A DNA stretch of 64,000 nt from Theodoxus fluviatilis (GCA_034096865.1 JAWQFJ010020122.1:20001-84000), one strand, 5' to 3'. Shown: positions 46,951-59,000, numbered from the stretch's first letter. The notes: generated by a model from the letters alone, not told the origin. Numbers and translations: made by a program.

Positions 46951-48941
46951 GGCAAGACACTACTAGGAAGCATGAAATTTTTAAATATGCTTATTGAATT
47001 TTTTTTGTTTCATTGGCATGAAAGAACTTATAACAGTTAATCAAAACATCAAAGTTTGACAGTAATTAGAATTATGGGTAATCCAAAATGGCCGCCTAAC
47101 ATGCAAAAATATGCAAATTTCTGTATCTTTTTAAATTTCTATAACTTCTTAACTACTTGATATTTCTTAAAAATTCTTTTTGCATTAAAATTGTACACTC
47201 TTTATCTTTAAATGTACAGAAGATTATGTTTGTAATGCAAAAAGTAAAAAAATTGTACTTATTGCTTCCACATCAATATCCGAATTGCAGATAAAGTAGG
47301 TTCAACATCAAAGAAAAAAAATCATATCTGGCCAAATAATCAGTTTACAGCAAAAAGTGTCTGTATGTTCATAAATTATTATACATGTAACATACCTGCA
47401 AAATTACAAGTCATCATCATCATCCTGTGATGAGTTTTAGTAATTAATTGATTTGTACTCTATGAAAAAAACACATTTTGAGAAAATGGCAAAAACAACT
47501 TTTAGTCATGCATAAGTCCTTCTAAAACTATCCATCATGGCTAAAACTTGTTTCATTTATTCATACATTCATCCAGCAGGACTACACATGCTAAAAAAAT
47601 GAAACTGAACTTACAGTTTCCAGTTTTTAGTGTTTTTGTGCAGTGAGTACAAAAAAATGCAGGGATGGAAAAGTTCATGCTCAAGAGGAAAGGATCAGCC
47701 CTACTACTACACAGGAAATGCCAAGGTCAATAAAGGCAACTTCAGAGACACATGCTGTGAATGAGTCAACAACAAGTCAGTTTGCCATTCCAGCACCATA
47801 GGTTTCCCCTTCTTCTTCCTCCTGAAGCCTCCTCTTCTGATGCCTTGAGTTGAAGGCATGAAGCCACATACTGACATAGTGTAGGCGCTGTTGCTATGCC
47901 TGAACAGAGGCTGCCACATTAGCTTTCTTCATTCTTCTGGCATCACAGGCTCCACATTTCAAGCAAAGTTTTCTGGCTAAGCCATTGTCTTCATCGTATA
48001 GTGTGCTGAAGGTGAGACCAGACCGAAAACAGTTCGGGCAAAGAACATCGTTCATTAGTTCACTCAGCTGATCTAAGTGCACGTTGACCCACTTATGATC
48101 GGTTTCAATCGGCTGCTTCGCTTCTGCCTGCATCATCTGTATCTTCCTCCTTGATGCCGATGTGTTTGAAGTTTCTTCCGGAATCGAGGCAGTTGAGATG
48201 GAGGGACGAGGAGGCAGCGATCGCGATGGCACTGTCAACGCAGGCGTTGACGAAGTAGAACTAGACTTTCGACCTTGACCGCGAAGTATTTTCGAGGTGC
48301 GTGCAGCCGAAAGCTGCTCTCTTCGCCCACTATTTTTCGGTCGCGGCATAATGTTGAGTTTATTCACTCATGGGCATTCTCTGATTGTTTGATTGAAGTC
48401 GAATTTATTCGATTTGGTGCAAAACATAAACTAACTGAGAGAATTAGCGTTGAAGCGGCAGCCATGTTTACGATGCATTGTGGGCCAGGGAATCCTCGCT
48501 TTGGAGTCTCTGATTGGTTGAAACAAGTGGAATTCCCTCTCTAAGCTCAATGATTGGCTAGTGAGTTTGCAAACAACCCTGTGTACGCTGTTTGAAATCA
48601 TCAACTAAAAATAGACCACTATAGTTGGCGGAGTGATTTCCCTTGCTGTGCTCGATCGAAAAGACGAGCTTTCCAACGGTACCGGGCGTGAACCTCTTCG
48701 TAGAATAGATCGAAAGTTACAATTTTTCCAAAAGTCATAAAATACGATGCATCAATGACGTTTTTAACGTTTTTTACGAGGAGTGATGTTTTTAAAAGCC
48801 ATTTTATTCAACTAATTATCGAATGACAGGTCGAAAAAAACACGTGGGGGCATTTGCAAGTGTTTGAACTACTCAAAACTGATGTTATCTCAAAAACGTC
48901 CAGATGTGAAATTTTCCCAACTTTTCGACCCGTGTCTTGCC
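46951..48941 (-). mobile_element. Kolobok-type deletion derivative
   Basis: A 1991-bp element with 10-bp inverted ends GGCAAGACAC / GTGTCTTGCC. It is bounded by TTAA at 46947-46950 and 48942-48945. It keeps only the N-terminal part of a transposase gene (48349-47894, minus). The TTAA duplication and the protein start link it to the intact element at 27148-30676, though the terminal sequence differs. Confidence 0.85.
47894..48349 (-). pseudogene. Kolobok-like transposase N-terminal fragment
   Basis: ATG at 48349 (MPRPKNSGRREQLSAARTSK), a Ser/Pro linker, then LSELMNDVLCPNCFRSGLTF and LCLKCGACDARRMKKANV, stop at 47894. The layout, a basic MPR start, Ser-rich linker and CPxC...CxxC zinc ribbon, parallels residues 1-225 of the intact transposase at 27723. 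The catalytic domain is missing. Confidence 0.7.
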
Positions 48942-48954
48942 TTAAGTCATTTGG

Positions 48955-49770
48955 TTTACATCCACTGCTCCACATTAGGCTTTCTCATTAGTTGTGTGTT
49001 CAGTTCTCTATTTACATCCACTGCTTCTTTTCACTCACATATTCAGTTCTCTATTTACATCCACAGCACTGCTCCCCCTCACTCACAAGTTCAGTTCTGA
49101 CAGTTCTTTATTTGCATCCACTGCTCCCCCTCACTCACAAGTTCAGTTCTGACAGTTCTCTATTTACATCCACTGCTCCCCCTCACTCACAAGTTCAGTT
49201 CTGACAGTTCTCTATTTACATCCTCTGATCCTTCTCACTCACATGTTCAGTTCTCTATTTACATCCACAGCACTGCTCCCCCTCACTCACAAGTTCAGTT
49301 CTGACAGTTCTTTATTTACATCCTCTGCTTCCCCTCACTCACAAGTTCAGTTCTGACAGTTCTCTATTTACATCCACTGCTCCCCCTCACTCACAAGTTC
49401 AGTTCTGACAGTTCTTTATTTACATCCATTGATCCTTCTCACTCACATGTTCAGTTCTCTATTATACATCCACAGCTTTGCTCCCCCTCACTCACAAGTT
49501 CAGTTCTGACAGTTCTTTATTTACATCCACTGCTCCCCATCACTCACAAGTTCAGTTCTGACAGTTCTCTATTTACATCCACTGACCCTTCTCACTCACA
49601 TGTTCAGTTCTGACAGTTCTTTATTTACATCCACTGCTCCCCCTCACTCACAAGTTCAGTTCTGACAGTTCTCTATTTACATCCACTGATCCTTCTCACT
49701 CACATGTTCAGTTCTGACAGTTCTCTCCACTGCTCCCCCTCACTCACATGTTGAGTTTTCTATTTACATC
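48955..49770. repeat. 52-bp tandem repeat
   Basis: About 16 copies of CACTGCTCCCCCTCACTCAC followed by AAGTTCAGTTCTGACAGTTC and a TATTTACATC block. Some copies lack the CTGACAGTT segment. It lies between the Kolobok derivative and the hAT C-terminal coding piece. Confidence 0.93.
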
Positions 49771-49773
49771 CTT

Positions 49774-50420
49774 CTACAGTACCTCACAGTCACTGATGTT
49801 CTTTGTTGTACTCATCAGTACAAGCCTTTGCTCTCTTGTGCATTGTGGAAGTACCCGGAAATCATGACAACACTCATCAGAGTTCATCTTCACTTGCAAG
49901 AAAGCTGCCAGGGTGTCAAGAGCCAGACTGCTTCTGGCATCTGTGTGGATCTTTCTCACCATTGAGAACACTCTCTCACTGTCAGCATTGCTGTGGGGCA
50001 GACACAGAAGAGAAGGCAACACTTTGCCAAGCAGAGGGAACCTAACTTCTCCAAAAGGTGTTTTCATTGTGAGGATCTCCTTCCAGACAACATCCATTTT
50101 TTTGGCTTTTCCATTCTGATCCAAAAGTACCAGCTCACCCTCACCCAGGAGTTGAAAGTCTTCCCACTCCTCTTTCAGGTCTTCCTGGTCAACATTATCA
50201 GCAAATTGCATTGCCAGTGTCACAATGTCAGTGTATGGCAGCTGCTCTCTCTTGCTGGGGTCCAGGACCTGAAGATGTTCCAGGATCTCATCTCCAAATG
50301 GGAACTTGTTCAACATTTTCTGGACACAGGCTGTGTAGAACTATCGAACATCATGCAAGAACTTGTGTTCTGTGGCTAGTGGGCTGTCAATTCTGTAGCC
50401 AGGCATCGTTTGATGATTTG
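49774..50420 (-). pseudogene. hAT transposase, C-terminal part
   Basis: The minus strand encodes MPGYRIDSPLATEHKFLHDV, a TAG stop, then FYTACVQKMLNKFPFGDEIL, and the hAT dimerisation region LPHSNADSERVFSMVRKIHT. It ends at a stop at 49774. It belongs with the N-terminal piece at 52504-53056. The middle of the protein, including the catalytic core, is absent. Confidence 0.85.
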
Positions 50421-50444
50421 TGTTGCCTTCCCCGGCGAAATGAC

Positions 50445-50593
50445 ATTCTAGAAATTTCTAAAATTCTAGAACATTCTAGAACATTCTAGAATGTTCTGGA
50501 ATAAATTTGATGGAATAATTCTAGAATTCTTTAATTCCAGAATAATTCTAGAAAATTCTAGAACATTACTTTTTCTTAGAATATTATTCTAGA
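50445..50593. promoter_or_regulatory. Left HSE-like array (TTCTAGAA)
   Basis: About eight TTCTAGAA or TTCTGGAA palindromes. From about 50463, four follow each other at exact 10-bp steps: TTCTAGAACATTCTAGAACA, then TTCTAGAATGTTCTGGAA. This equals the heat shock element pattern of alternating nGAAn units (TTCnnGAAnnTTC). Whether HSF binds is untested. Confidence 0.7.
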
Positions 50594-51205
50594 ACAAGAC
50601 CATTCAAAGAATATTATAGAAAATTGTAAATAAAACGATATTTAAAAAAAGAAGTGAACAATAAAGCATTTCAACACACACGCAAGACACTTTAGTGATC
50701 ACACACAGAATATAAGATTTAGTGTTAAATCACCTAAAGTTCATTCACAGTTCTTAATTGTCCACAATTTTCATTTTCTCAGATCACAGAACAGTTCTAA
50801 TCATAACTCGCTGAGTCGCTCACAGTTGCAGTGTGCACATTTCTTTGCAATACACAATAGTGATCTTGATTAAAACTCAGAATTTAATAATAGAGCAACT
50901 AGTGTTTGTCACGGCCCGAGTGGATGACTACTGATGGGAATTGTAGTCCCGTGCGATCATGGATCCAATATACAATGTCCATGGGAGCGACAATTACGCG
51001 TCTGATCGTACCCTTGCCTTGTTTACGTCAAGATCTAAAAATAGCATTAGCAAACGGAAGTGGCCGACTTATCGCAATGCCTGCTGGGAAGCAGAGAGAC
51101 CGCGCACTTCTATCGCTTTCAAACTTGTGCGAAATCGGACCAGTTTTAGCTGTGTTGTGGTGATTTTTGTCGAGATTTCGACTGACGTTCTGATTTTTTC
51201 GCGTC

Positions 51206-51811
51206 ATGGCTGACTCCGCATCGGATGAAGGCGAAGGAAGCGACATTGATGCTGATTTTGACGATGTCTGATCAGACTGATGCGAGAGATGTTGGAAGAG
51301 GAATCGTCGGAGGAAGAGTTTCTAGGCTTCCAAGGATCGTGGCAGACAGAAAATTTTCGTTCTCGTATGCGACACGCCTTTCGACGCGCTCAAGGAGTAA
51401 AGATTGACATCACCTCGGACGCAAAACCTCTTCATGTCTTCTCTGATCTTCACAGACGCGATCATGCGCGATGTGGGAACGCTTGTGACAGAGACACATC
51501 GGTATGCTGAGAGAGAGAGAGAGAGTGAATCCACCTCCTACCAGCTCCAAGTGGGCACTTGTGACAGTTCCTGAGATTAAAACTTTCATCGGTCTCTCCA
51601 TCGCAATGGGTGTGCATCGCTTGCCTGAGATTCGTGAGAAGCAAGATTTTTGCCGACAGAACGTCAGAAGTGGCTTTTCCGTCGACGTAGTTTTCGAGAC
51701 TAAGTTCCCCAAGGCAATCGAGAGACAGATTCCTTTCTCTGTGGCGGTACCTGCATCTACAATTAGGTCCCCAATAACTTTCTTCACTGCTCACAAGAAT
51801 TGCAAGGTATG
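51206..51811 (+). pseudogene. piggyBac transposase N-terminal fragment
   Basis: ATG at 51206 (MADSASDEGEGSDIDADFDD, then a stop). In other frames follow MLEEESSEEEFLGFQGSW, GVKIDITSDAKPLHVFSDL and SKWALVTVPEIKTFIGLSIA with MGVHRLPEI. Acidic start, then a FxGF/W segment, then P-L-x-x-F-S-D-L and V-T-V-P-E-I-K-x-F-I-G-L are standard piggyBac landmarks. At least two frameshifts are present and the DDD catalytic domain is missing, so the element needs a helper. Confidence 0.8.
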
Positions 51812-52080
51812 AGGTACAATTATGAAAGGGATTTGATTGATAAAATCAGTTGGATGGAAATTGGTGATTCAGATATTATCTGAATCTCTGATGTGTGCAG
51901 CTGTTTCAAACACCATCTGATGAGTACCATTTCAAAATCTGTATTAAATAATCTACATTTAACAGAGATTGGTTTGTTGTTTTTTAACTAAATATTCTGT
52001 TTGAATGTTTTTGCTAAACAATTCCAAAATACTCTCATACCTAATTATTCTTCTCAATAATATAATTATTGTTCTTGAAT

Positions 52081-52490
52081 TGTTCCAGAATGTGCAGTCA
52101 GTTTTCTGGAATTTCATCTTGAATTGTTCCAGAAGTATCTGTCAGTATTCTAGAATATTCTGGAATAACATTCCAGAATATTCTGGAATACGTACTAAAA
52201 TCTTCTAAACTTAGAAGATATAATGGTGTTCTGGAATAATTCCAGAATTATTCTAGAACTGTGTTTCCTTCTTCATCTGTAAGTATTCAAGAACATTCAT
52301 TACCATTCTAGAATATTCTAGAATATTCTAGAATTATTTTCTAGAATATTCTAGAAAATATTCTAGAATATTTCCTTGAATTCTCATTTAAGCTTCTGTC
52401 ATTATTCTAGAACATTGGACTCTGGTTCCAGAAGTCACATTCTAGAATCTTCTGGAACATTTCTAGAATTGTTCTGGAACGATTCCAGAC
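52081..52490. promoter_or_regulatory. Right HSE-like array
   Basis: Some 20 or more TTCTAGAA, TTCTGGAA and TTCCAGAA palindromes. There are several runs in perfect 10-bp phase, for example around 52145-52190, 52310-52370 and 52438-52485. The array runs almost to the terminal CCGTTTCGCCGGGG. Array density is higher than on the left. Confidence 0.7.
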
Positions 52491-52503
52491 CGTTTCGCCG
52501 GGG

Positions 52504-53056
52504 TAATGGTCCTCTTACAGGAGAAGGCTTGGGCCGCTTTCGAGTCAGGGAACATCTTTTTCATGAGAATGGTGAAATGGTCGGCGGTTGTCGCTGGCAG
52601 GTTGTGTTTTGCAAGGAATTGGCAGAAGAGAATCTCTGACTGAGACACGGTCTTTCCTTGGTCCAAGTTGTTAGCCTGCCTCCGGAATGTAACATCGAGA
52701 GGGATGTGCTGTTTTGCTTTTTTAAAAGCTTCTTTGTGCTTTGAAGATGCAAAGTGGCGAACTATGTCAAATCGCCCCGACGCCGATACCTTTACCGACC
52801 GTTTGCATGACTTGCAGTAAGCAAAATCAGAGCCTGCATCCGAATTGCTGATCTGCCCCTGAAACTCTTTGTCCGTTTCCCACTCACACTGGTATTTCGA
52901 AGAATACCGAGCCCTTTTCGCAGGCGGTTTCAAAGAAGACGCCATAATTGCGCTTTGAATCTCTTTGTTGTAGCACACTACGCATGCGCGAGAAGCGACT
53001 TCCGGCCCCTGACTTTCGCAAATCGCGCACTTACCGCGAGGCTTGTACACTTTCAC
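52504..53056 (-). pseudogene. hAT transposase, N-terminal part
   Basis: The minus strand reads MKVYKPRGKCAICESQGPEV, with a better start at MASSLKPPAKRARYSSKYQC. A C-x2-C...H finger follows (FAYCKSCKRSVKV, IVRHFASSKHKEAF), then MKKMFPDSKAAQAFSCKRT up to the piggyBac-like insertion. It shares the MFPDSKxAxxFSC motif with the hAT transposase at 4802. It belongs to the same clade. Confidence 0.85.
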
Positions 53057-53427
53057 ACTGTCCTCAGACGAACCTTTAAAAAAAAATCAGTCCGACTAAA
53101 ACGCAAAAAGCCGTGAGACTTGAAAATCACTGAAATTGCGTGAGACTCACGCAAAATACGTGAGACTTGACACCTATGTGACTCGAGGCATTTGCAGGCC
53201 AGGAAGGAAATTGCGTCTGTCCGGATTTTAACGTTCACCACCAATCACACGCTCAAAAAGTCAACAAAAACAACATTGATGAACAAACCATGTATAAAAT
53301 TTCTTAATTTAGAATAGCTGCTTCTTCCATTTGGTTCACAAAAAGAAGTCAAAATTGGTACAATTTGTAAAAAATTCCCGACTTTTCTCAGCCATGTTCT
53401 CAACACTACCTGATTGTGAAACCTGCC

Positions 53428-53645
53428 AGTAGCATGCATGTATTTTATTCACTATTACACTAGTAGTAGCATGCATGTATTTCACTCACTACACTAGCAG
53501 TAGCATGCATGTATTTCACTCACTACACTAGCAGTAGCATGCATGCATTTTATTCACTACACTAGCAGTAAAATACACCTGCATTTTTCTCCCTACATTA
53601 GCAGTAGCATGCATGTATTTTACTCACTTCACTAACAGTAGCACA
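53428..53645. repeat. 34-bp satellite, right block 1
   Basis: Continuation of the satellite at 42826-42978, starting CAGTAGCATGCATGTATTTTATTCAC directly after the foldback end. Confidence 0.9.
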
Positions 53646-54282
53646 CATGTTACAAGAGCCACAGTATGTCAAAGTAAAGTATCTGGTCGATGGACAGGGT
53701 GTAAATTGTAATGAAAATGTGTGACATTGCAATGTACATGTATATTTCATGCTTTTAAACTCTGTTGTGAACAGTTGGAGTTCTCCTAGTTCTCAAGTAT
53801 AGGCGTGATTGAACCAATGTGTGAGGCTGTATAATGTATTACCATTAGGATCTGCAATGAAGGCAATTTTTAATTGTGACTATAACGTTTATGCTATACA
53901 CTCTGGAGATTTTGTAACATGATATTGGGCCTACATTACATTCTTGTAAGATGATGCAGACAATTTTAAATTTTAACATTTAAATATGCCACAATTTTGA
54001 TGCAATGTATGACAGGGTTTCTAACAATATAATTTTGATTGCAATATAAGGAACGAGCAAACAAACAAGTCTTACTCAGCTTCAAATTTTCGGCTTTACT
54101 TGCCTTCCTCAGGAGTACACTGAAGGGTTTGACAATTCTAACTACCGGTTCCACATCACACATGACGACATACGTGGGCGTGGCCTGTCACACTGTTCGA
54201 CTCCTATTTGTAACACTTCCCATGATTATACGTTATCTGTTATGTAAGATGGGTCATCAGCCTTAATAAAGTAATCAATCAG
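53646..54282. other. Insertion-like stretch inside the satellite
   Basis: About 640 bp without satellite units. It ends TTAATAAAGTAATCAATCAGTCAG, a tail that resembles the 3' end of a retroelement. An AG-rich block with CTTCCTCAGGAGTACACTGA is in it. No coding match was recognised. Confidence 0.4.
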
Positions 54283-54715
54283 TCAGTAGCATGCACATAC
54301 TATTATGTTACTCACTACACTAGCAGTAGCATGCAGGTATTTTACTCACTTCACTTAGGAATGAACAAATACTTTATTGTTAGACCTACTCACTACACTA
54401 GCAGTACACACCTGCATTATACGAGCAGTAGCAGTAGCATGAATTTTACTCACTACACTCGTAGCATGCATTTTTTTACTCACTACACTCATAGCATGCA
54501 TTTTATTCACTACACTAGCAGTAGCATGTATTTTATTCATTACACTTACAAATAAACAAATATTTTATTGTTAAGCCCATGCCGCTACAATACCAGTAGC
54601 ATTCCTGTGTTATACTCACTACACTACTCACTAGCACTAGCAGTAGCAATGCTAGCATGCCTGCATTTTACTCACTACACTACCGTGCATGTATTCTATC
54701 TCTTCAGTCTACAGT
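54283..54715. repeat. 34-bp satellite, right block 2
   Basis: More diverged and shortened copies (CTCACTACACTAGCAGTAGC...), interleaved with ATGAACAAATACTTTATTGTTA-type duplications at 54360 and 54548. Confidence 0.85.
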
Positions 54716-54721
54716 AGTGCC

Positions 54722-54723
<2 letters not shown>

Positions 54724-54813
<90 letters not shown>

Positions 54814-54840
54814 CACATGAGAGAGCACATGAGAGAGAGA

Positions 54841-54938
<98 letters not shown>

Positions 54939-54970
54939 GAGGAGAGAGGGAGGGGGGGGGGGGGGGGGGA
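54724..54970. repeat. (GA)n microsatellite and G-run
   Basis: GAGAGA repeats from 54724 to about 54934 with small interruptions (AGCACATGAGAGAGCACATG), then GAGGAGAGAGGG and a long G homopolymer near 54950-54969. Confidence 0.97.
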
Positions 54971-56007
54971 GGGGGATGAAAAATACATACACTCTGTGAC
55001 TGTTGTCAAAGCTACTCTTCTCATGATTTTTATTAAAACTAAATTATATAAAAGCAGTTGAATGTTCTATGAAGAAATGATCAGAGCAGCGGTATTCAAC
55101 ATACGTTCCGTCACATGGCCATAGCCACAATGATGATTGATAGTGCAAATATTTAACAACCAAGTAACTACGGTCAAAACAAAAATTGAATAGTACTGAT
55201 AACTAAGTCATTTGTTCATTGAAGACGACAGCACTCATCAGATATTTGGAAGGGTTACAAGTGAGCAACAACTTGAACAAGCAAGCAGCAAATATGTATT
55301 TTAAGTGTAACTTTTTGTAAGAGCTGTTTCTTCTCTTCTCTGAGGTAATATAACAACAACAAAAAAGGTGACGCGTGCACAATATCACTGCAATGTAGAT
55401 GAGAAATTAACACTTCGACACGTTGGGAGCCGTGAAAATTTTAGGCTGCAAATGCAATGCAGTGTGGATTACTTCTAATCATCTCAGTTCAGTTTCTGCA
55501 GGACCTTCGTCTTCGACTTCGTAGTAATCACCCCTTGTAATGGCATCACTGCTTTTAACAGCTAAACTACGGAGATAAAAGATACATCAGCACTGCATCA
55601 TTTGAAGAACATGTGTAATCGAACGCTGAAAGTACGACGCATTACTACATTTTTTTTGTTTTTGGTAACGAAACAGCTTTCACTTGTCTGCCCCTGTCTA
55701 CAATTTTCGCGGAGTTTCGCACAGAGTGGTGTAAGACGCCGAAAGAAAATAAATCAACTTGACTGGGAGTTGTCAATGAAGTCAAACATTCCCAAACAGG
55801 TAAATGTCGAGACGTAAGCTTACTGTAGGTTTCGCACAGACGATGGGTAGTCCTTCAAGATCTCGCGCCAAATTGTCTCAACCCGGGAAATTACGACAGT
55901 CACCAACGCATACGCATGCGCACACAAAGCACGGAGGAAGGACTTCAGTGGACAGGACGATCTCGCCCAGAATTTTGTGTGTGTGTCGTACTGGTCACAG
56001 ATTCATC
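54971..56007. other. SERF upstream region, promoter and 5' UTR
   Basis: No gene is recognised. From about 55800 the sequence is richer in CpG (GTCGAGACG, TCTCGCGCCAA) and leads to the SERF start codon, so it probably holds promoter and 5' UTR. Short open frames here are not supported. Confidence 0.5.
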
Positions 56008-56014
56008 ATGACGC
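56008..56014 (+). CDS. SERF: SERF exon 1 coding part
   Basis: Seven coding bases (ATGACGC) at the end of exon 1, followed by GTAAGTG. Too short to be called alone. It is supported by the exact completion of MTRGNQRE with exon 2. Confidence 0.82.
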
Positions 56015-59000
56015 GTAAGTGAATGTGATATTCTTTCTTTTATGTAAAGTTTGCAGCGCTGTGAGATGGTGTTCAATACTTCTTTTGGTGAATTTTTCAA
56101 CCAAATGTAACGTCAGGGCTAATTCGGGGAAAGTTCGTAGGTGTTTATTTTACTGTGCGGAGAATGAAGTTATTTTTTATTCAGCGATGTCTTTCGGAAT
56201 TATCACCGTCATTTGGTTGCTACAAGAATGTGAATTCACGAGGAAACGAGTAAATGTTTTAACCATAGATCACGACTGGTGCGTACTCAGTCAGTTGACT
56301 GACGTGTTGCTGACCTGGCTCCTTGCGGACGATTGTGCCAGAAACTTGACGTGGTTGTAACTCTAGTGGTAGTCTGTGACTCTACTAGTACTACACATGT
56401 CACGTTATTGATGTAAACCACCACTCGTTTTATTCTTGGACAAACAAATACTTTCAATGTTTATGTTGTTGTTTGTTTAAATGTGTGTTAATGTTAGTGC
56501 ACTGGATTTCTTCTATGATAACTTATATGGCTGACGATAGCTTCCCGCTGACGCTGTGTCGGTTTACCAGAGGCTTGCTGAGAGCCCGAGGAACTAGGTA
56601 TAACGAAAATTTAATTTATTTCCCCATAACTGATTTGAGCTAACAGCCATTTAGGAAGTAGCTAACCTCTATGCCCTAAGGTGAGAAACTGCCCTTATGG
56701 CTTGTCGGTGTCATGCGCAACTTTTTGCAGTCAACAACCAGCTATGACCGGCTGCCTTGACTTGAATGGAAAGCTCTAAGGTCGTATCGTATGGCTTGAC
56801 ACAGTAGTGAGAAGACGCAATTTTCTTGTAGTTGTAACGAGCGTCTATGCTGCACTAACGGGTCGCAAAGTTGTGTAATGAATGTTTCTTCCGAAGTAAA
56901 CTTTGAGAAAGAGATTTTGATGATAGGAAGGAAATACTGTCTTGTCGTGCAGGGCGTAAACAACCTCGGTGTGCTGTTGTTGATGTAGCCTGTTCAGCTG
57001 TTGCGAACAAAGAATCGTGAATAGCCCACGTGTCAGCAGTTAGAAACTACCTTTTGCTAGCCAATTTGAGGAAATCGTCATGGTTTGGTCTTGTGCAAGT
57101 AAAGATTTCATTTGTATTTGCCATTATTTTGGTTCAAATACTGATTTTAGTTAGACCAAAAGAAAAAAGATGTTATTGCGGAAACATGGCCAGAAAAAAT
57201 AGGGTTGGTAGGTCGACCTGAACTGTTTTAAAATGATTATTTTTCCCCAGTAGAAGATTCGAAATGAACATAAATCACAATTTCTCTTTCGTAGAAAAAC
57301 TATTTTTTTAACCCTGAAATAGTGGCATCCCAAGTGCTCATAACTAGGCCTAAACGGCGGGGAAGATGGACAGCACTCGTCATTGATTACTATTAATTAT
57401 TATTGATTTCTCCCGCATGCCCCCCCCCCTCCCCCCCAATGAAATTTTTTTCTCTCACTATTGTAAAAAAAAGTTTGCAGTCGATAGGAAAAAATAGGGT
57501 TAATCAGGTTACTGTAACCACAACTATTGTATTCTTTGGCCTTAAGATCCTTTGTTTGCATAGTCAGTATCATAGTGCAGTCTGTTTGATGTGGCATTTG
57601 TAAAGAACGTGAGAATGCAACTGACTACTTTTCTCAAGGATTTTCCCCAGTGACTTGATGATTCATGCATTATAAAAACCGCTGGCGCTGAACCTCCAGG
57701 TTTTGGAGAAAAAAAAGATTGGGTTCGAACCCGCAGCCTCCGAGAAAAGAGGAGGAAAAAACGCACACACACACACAAACACAAAAAACCAGGTCTGGTT
57801 CGAACCCACAACCCCTCGAAAAGAGAGAGAATAAAAAAGGTTCAGCGCAGAATCGAACCTGGTCATGCATGACCAAGAGCCCAATGCTCTACTAACTGTG
57901 CCATTGAAAACTTGTATGTATATGAAGCATTTATAACGACCTTGTCATAAACCCCCGTGGTTCGTATTTTGCACTGTAAATTGTAGAAAAATGGATGATA
58001 GCATGAACTGTTTGGTATTTCATACGGATCTAACCCATCAACGTCAATATTCTTCTCGTAGTATCGCATTTTGGCGTCTGCTGGTAGAGGTTCAACATAT
58101 ATCGAAGCGTTTTGCTGAAATAGGAAAGATAACTCTGTTTGACTCGATGTCATTACGCTGAAATGGTCGTCGACTCGTTGTCCCCAACATTTCCGGGTCA
58201 GGGATTGATTAAATCATCATATTTTTGTGACACTGAGACCAGACCATCAAAACAATTAGCACTAGGCCTTGAATCAAATCGTCGTACGAGATCTTACGTT
58301 GACTGCAAATGTACAACAGTGCCGCGTGATTGTGTCGACATTCAGTTAGTTCGCTGGGCGATTCCAGGCTTTTAACCAGCAAAGGCAACGATCTAGATGG
58401 TACATGAGCAATTCCAGAAAGGTGGCAAGATAAGTGCGACAGTAGACCTAATTAGTAAAAATCATCAGATTTGACTGAAATCAGCATATAATGTTAGAAC
58501 AAACTGTATTTTATCATAAATTATGAATAAAAAGATAGTTTGCTATTTTGTGTGTGTGTATGTGAGCGTTAAACTTAAAGTGGAAAAAGTTGAATGTTGA
58601 CTAGTCACCGATGACATAATAAAACCACAAATATCTGTTATTACCAAAAATGTCACGCTAACTATTCTTACTATATTAGATGTCATTCCTAATGCAATAA
58701 CATCCTGTAAAACAATTATATAAATAACAATTGAATTTGGTAAAAGCATTTTTAATGTCATCGGTGACTAGTCAACATATCCGTTTGTACACTTTCTCAG
58801 TAATTACAATAAACAAGCAATACAGACACCAACTACTGTTTGTGTACTAAAAATGACAACATTTATTCACTGTAGCAAAGGTACAGCTTCAAATTCTCGT
58901 TTTGCAGCAATTTAAATGAAGAAATCAATTTTGTGTCATCAGTGACAAGTCAACACAGGAAACAGACTGGTCATCCTTAAACATAGAAAATGAACAGTGC

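Larger units (their letters stand above)
50430..52503 (+). mobile_element. piggyBac-like element with HSE-like terminal arrays
   Basis: A 2074-bp element with perfect 11-bp inverted ends CCCCGGCGAAA. It interrupts the hAT transposase. It carries the N-terminal part of a piggyBac transposase gene (51206-51811). Both subterminal regions are packed with TTCTAGAA and close variants. piggyBac elements use TTAA. Here the flanks read CCTT and TAAT, which rejoin to CCTTTAATGG, so the site fits TTAA but no duplication is visible. Confidence 0.85.
46756..53178 (-). mobile_element. hAT-type element carrying two nested transposons
   Basis: Ends CATAGGTGTCAAGT and ACTTGACACCTATG (14-bp inverted repeat). 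It is flanked by the 6-bp duplication TGACTC (46750-46755, 53179-53184). The empty site is preserved in the other arm of the foldback element (GCCTCGAGTCAATGT near 44112), which confirms the insertion. The transposase is minus-strand, in two pieces: N-terminus 53056-52504 and C-terminus about 50420-49774. Inside are a Kolobok derivative (46951-48941), a 52-bp tandem repeat and a piggyBac-like element (50430-52503). Confidence 0.88.

Noticed and set aside
57835..57910. Functional tRNA-Lys gene on the minus strand
   Set aside because: A and B boxes are present but the anticodon and acceptor stems do not pair. It is the head of a SINE.
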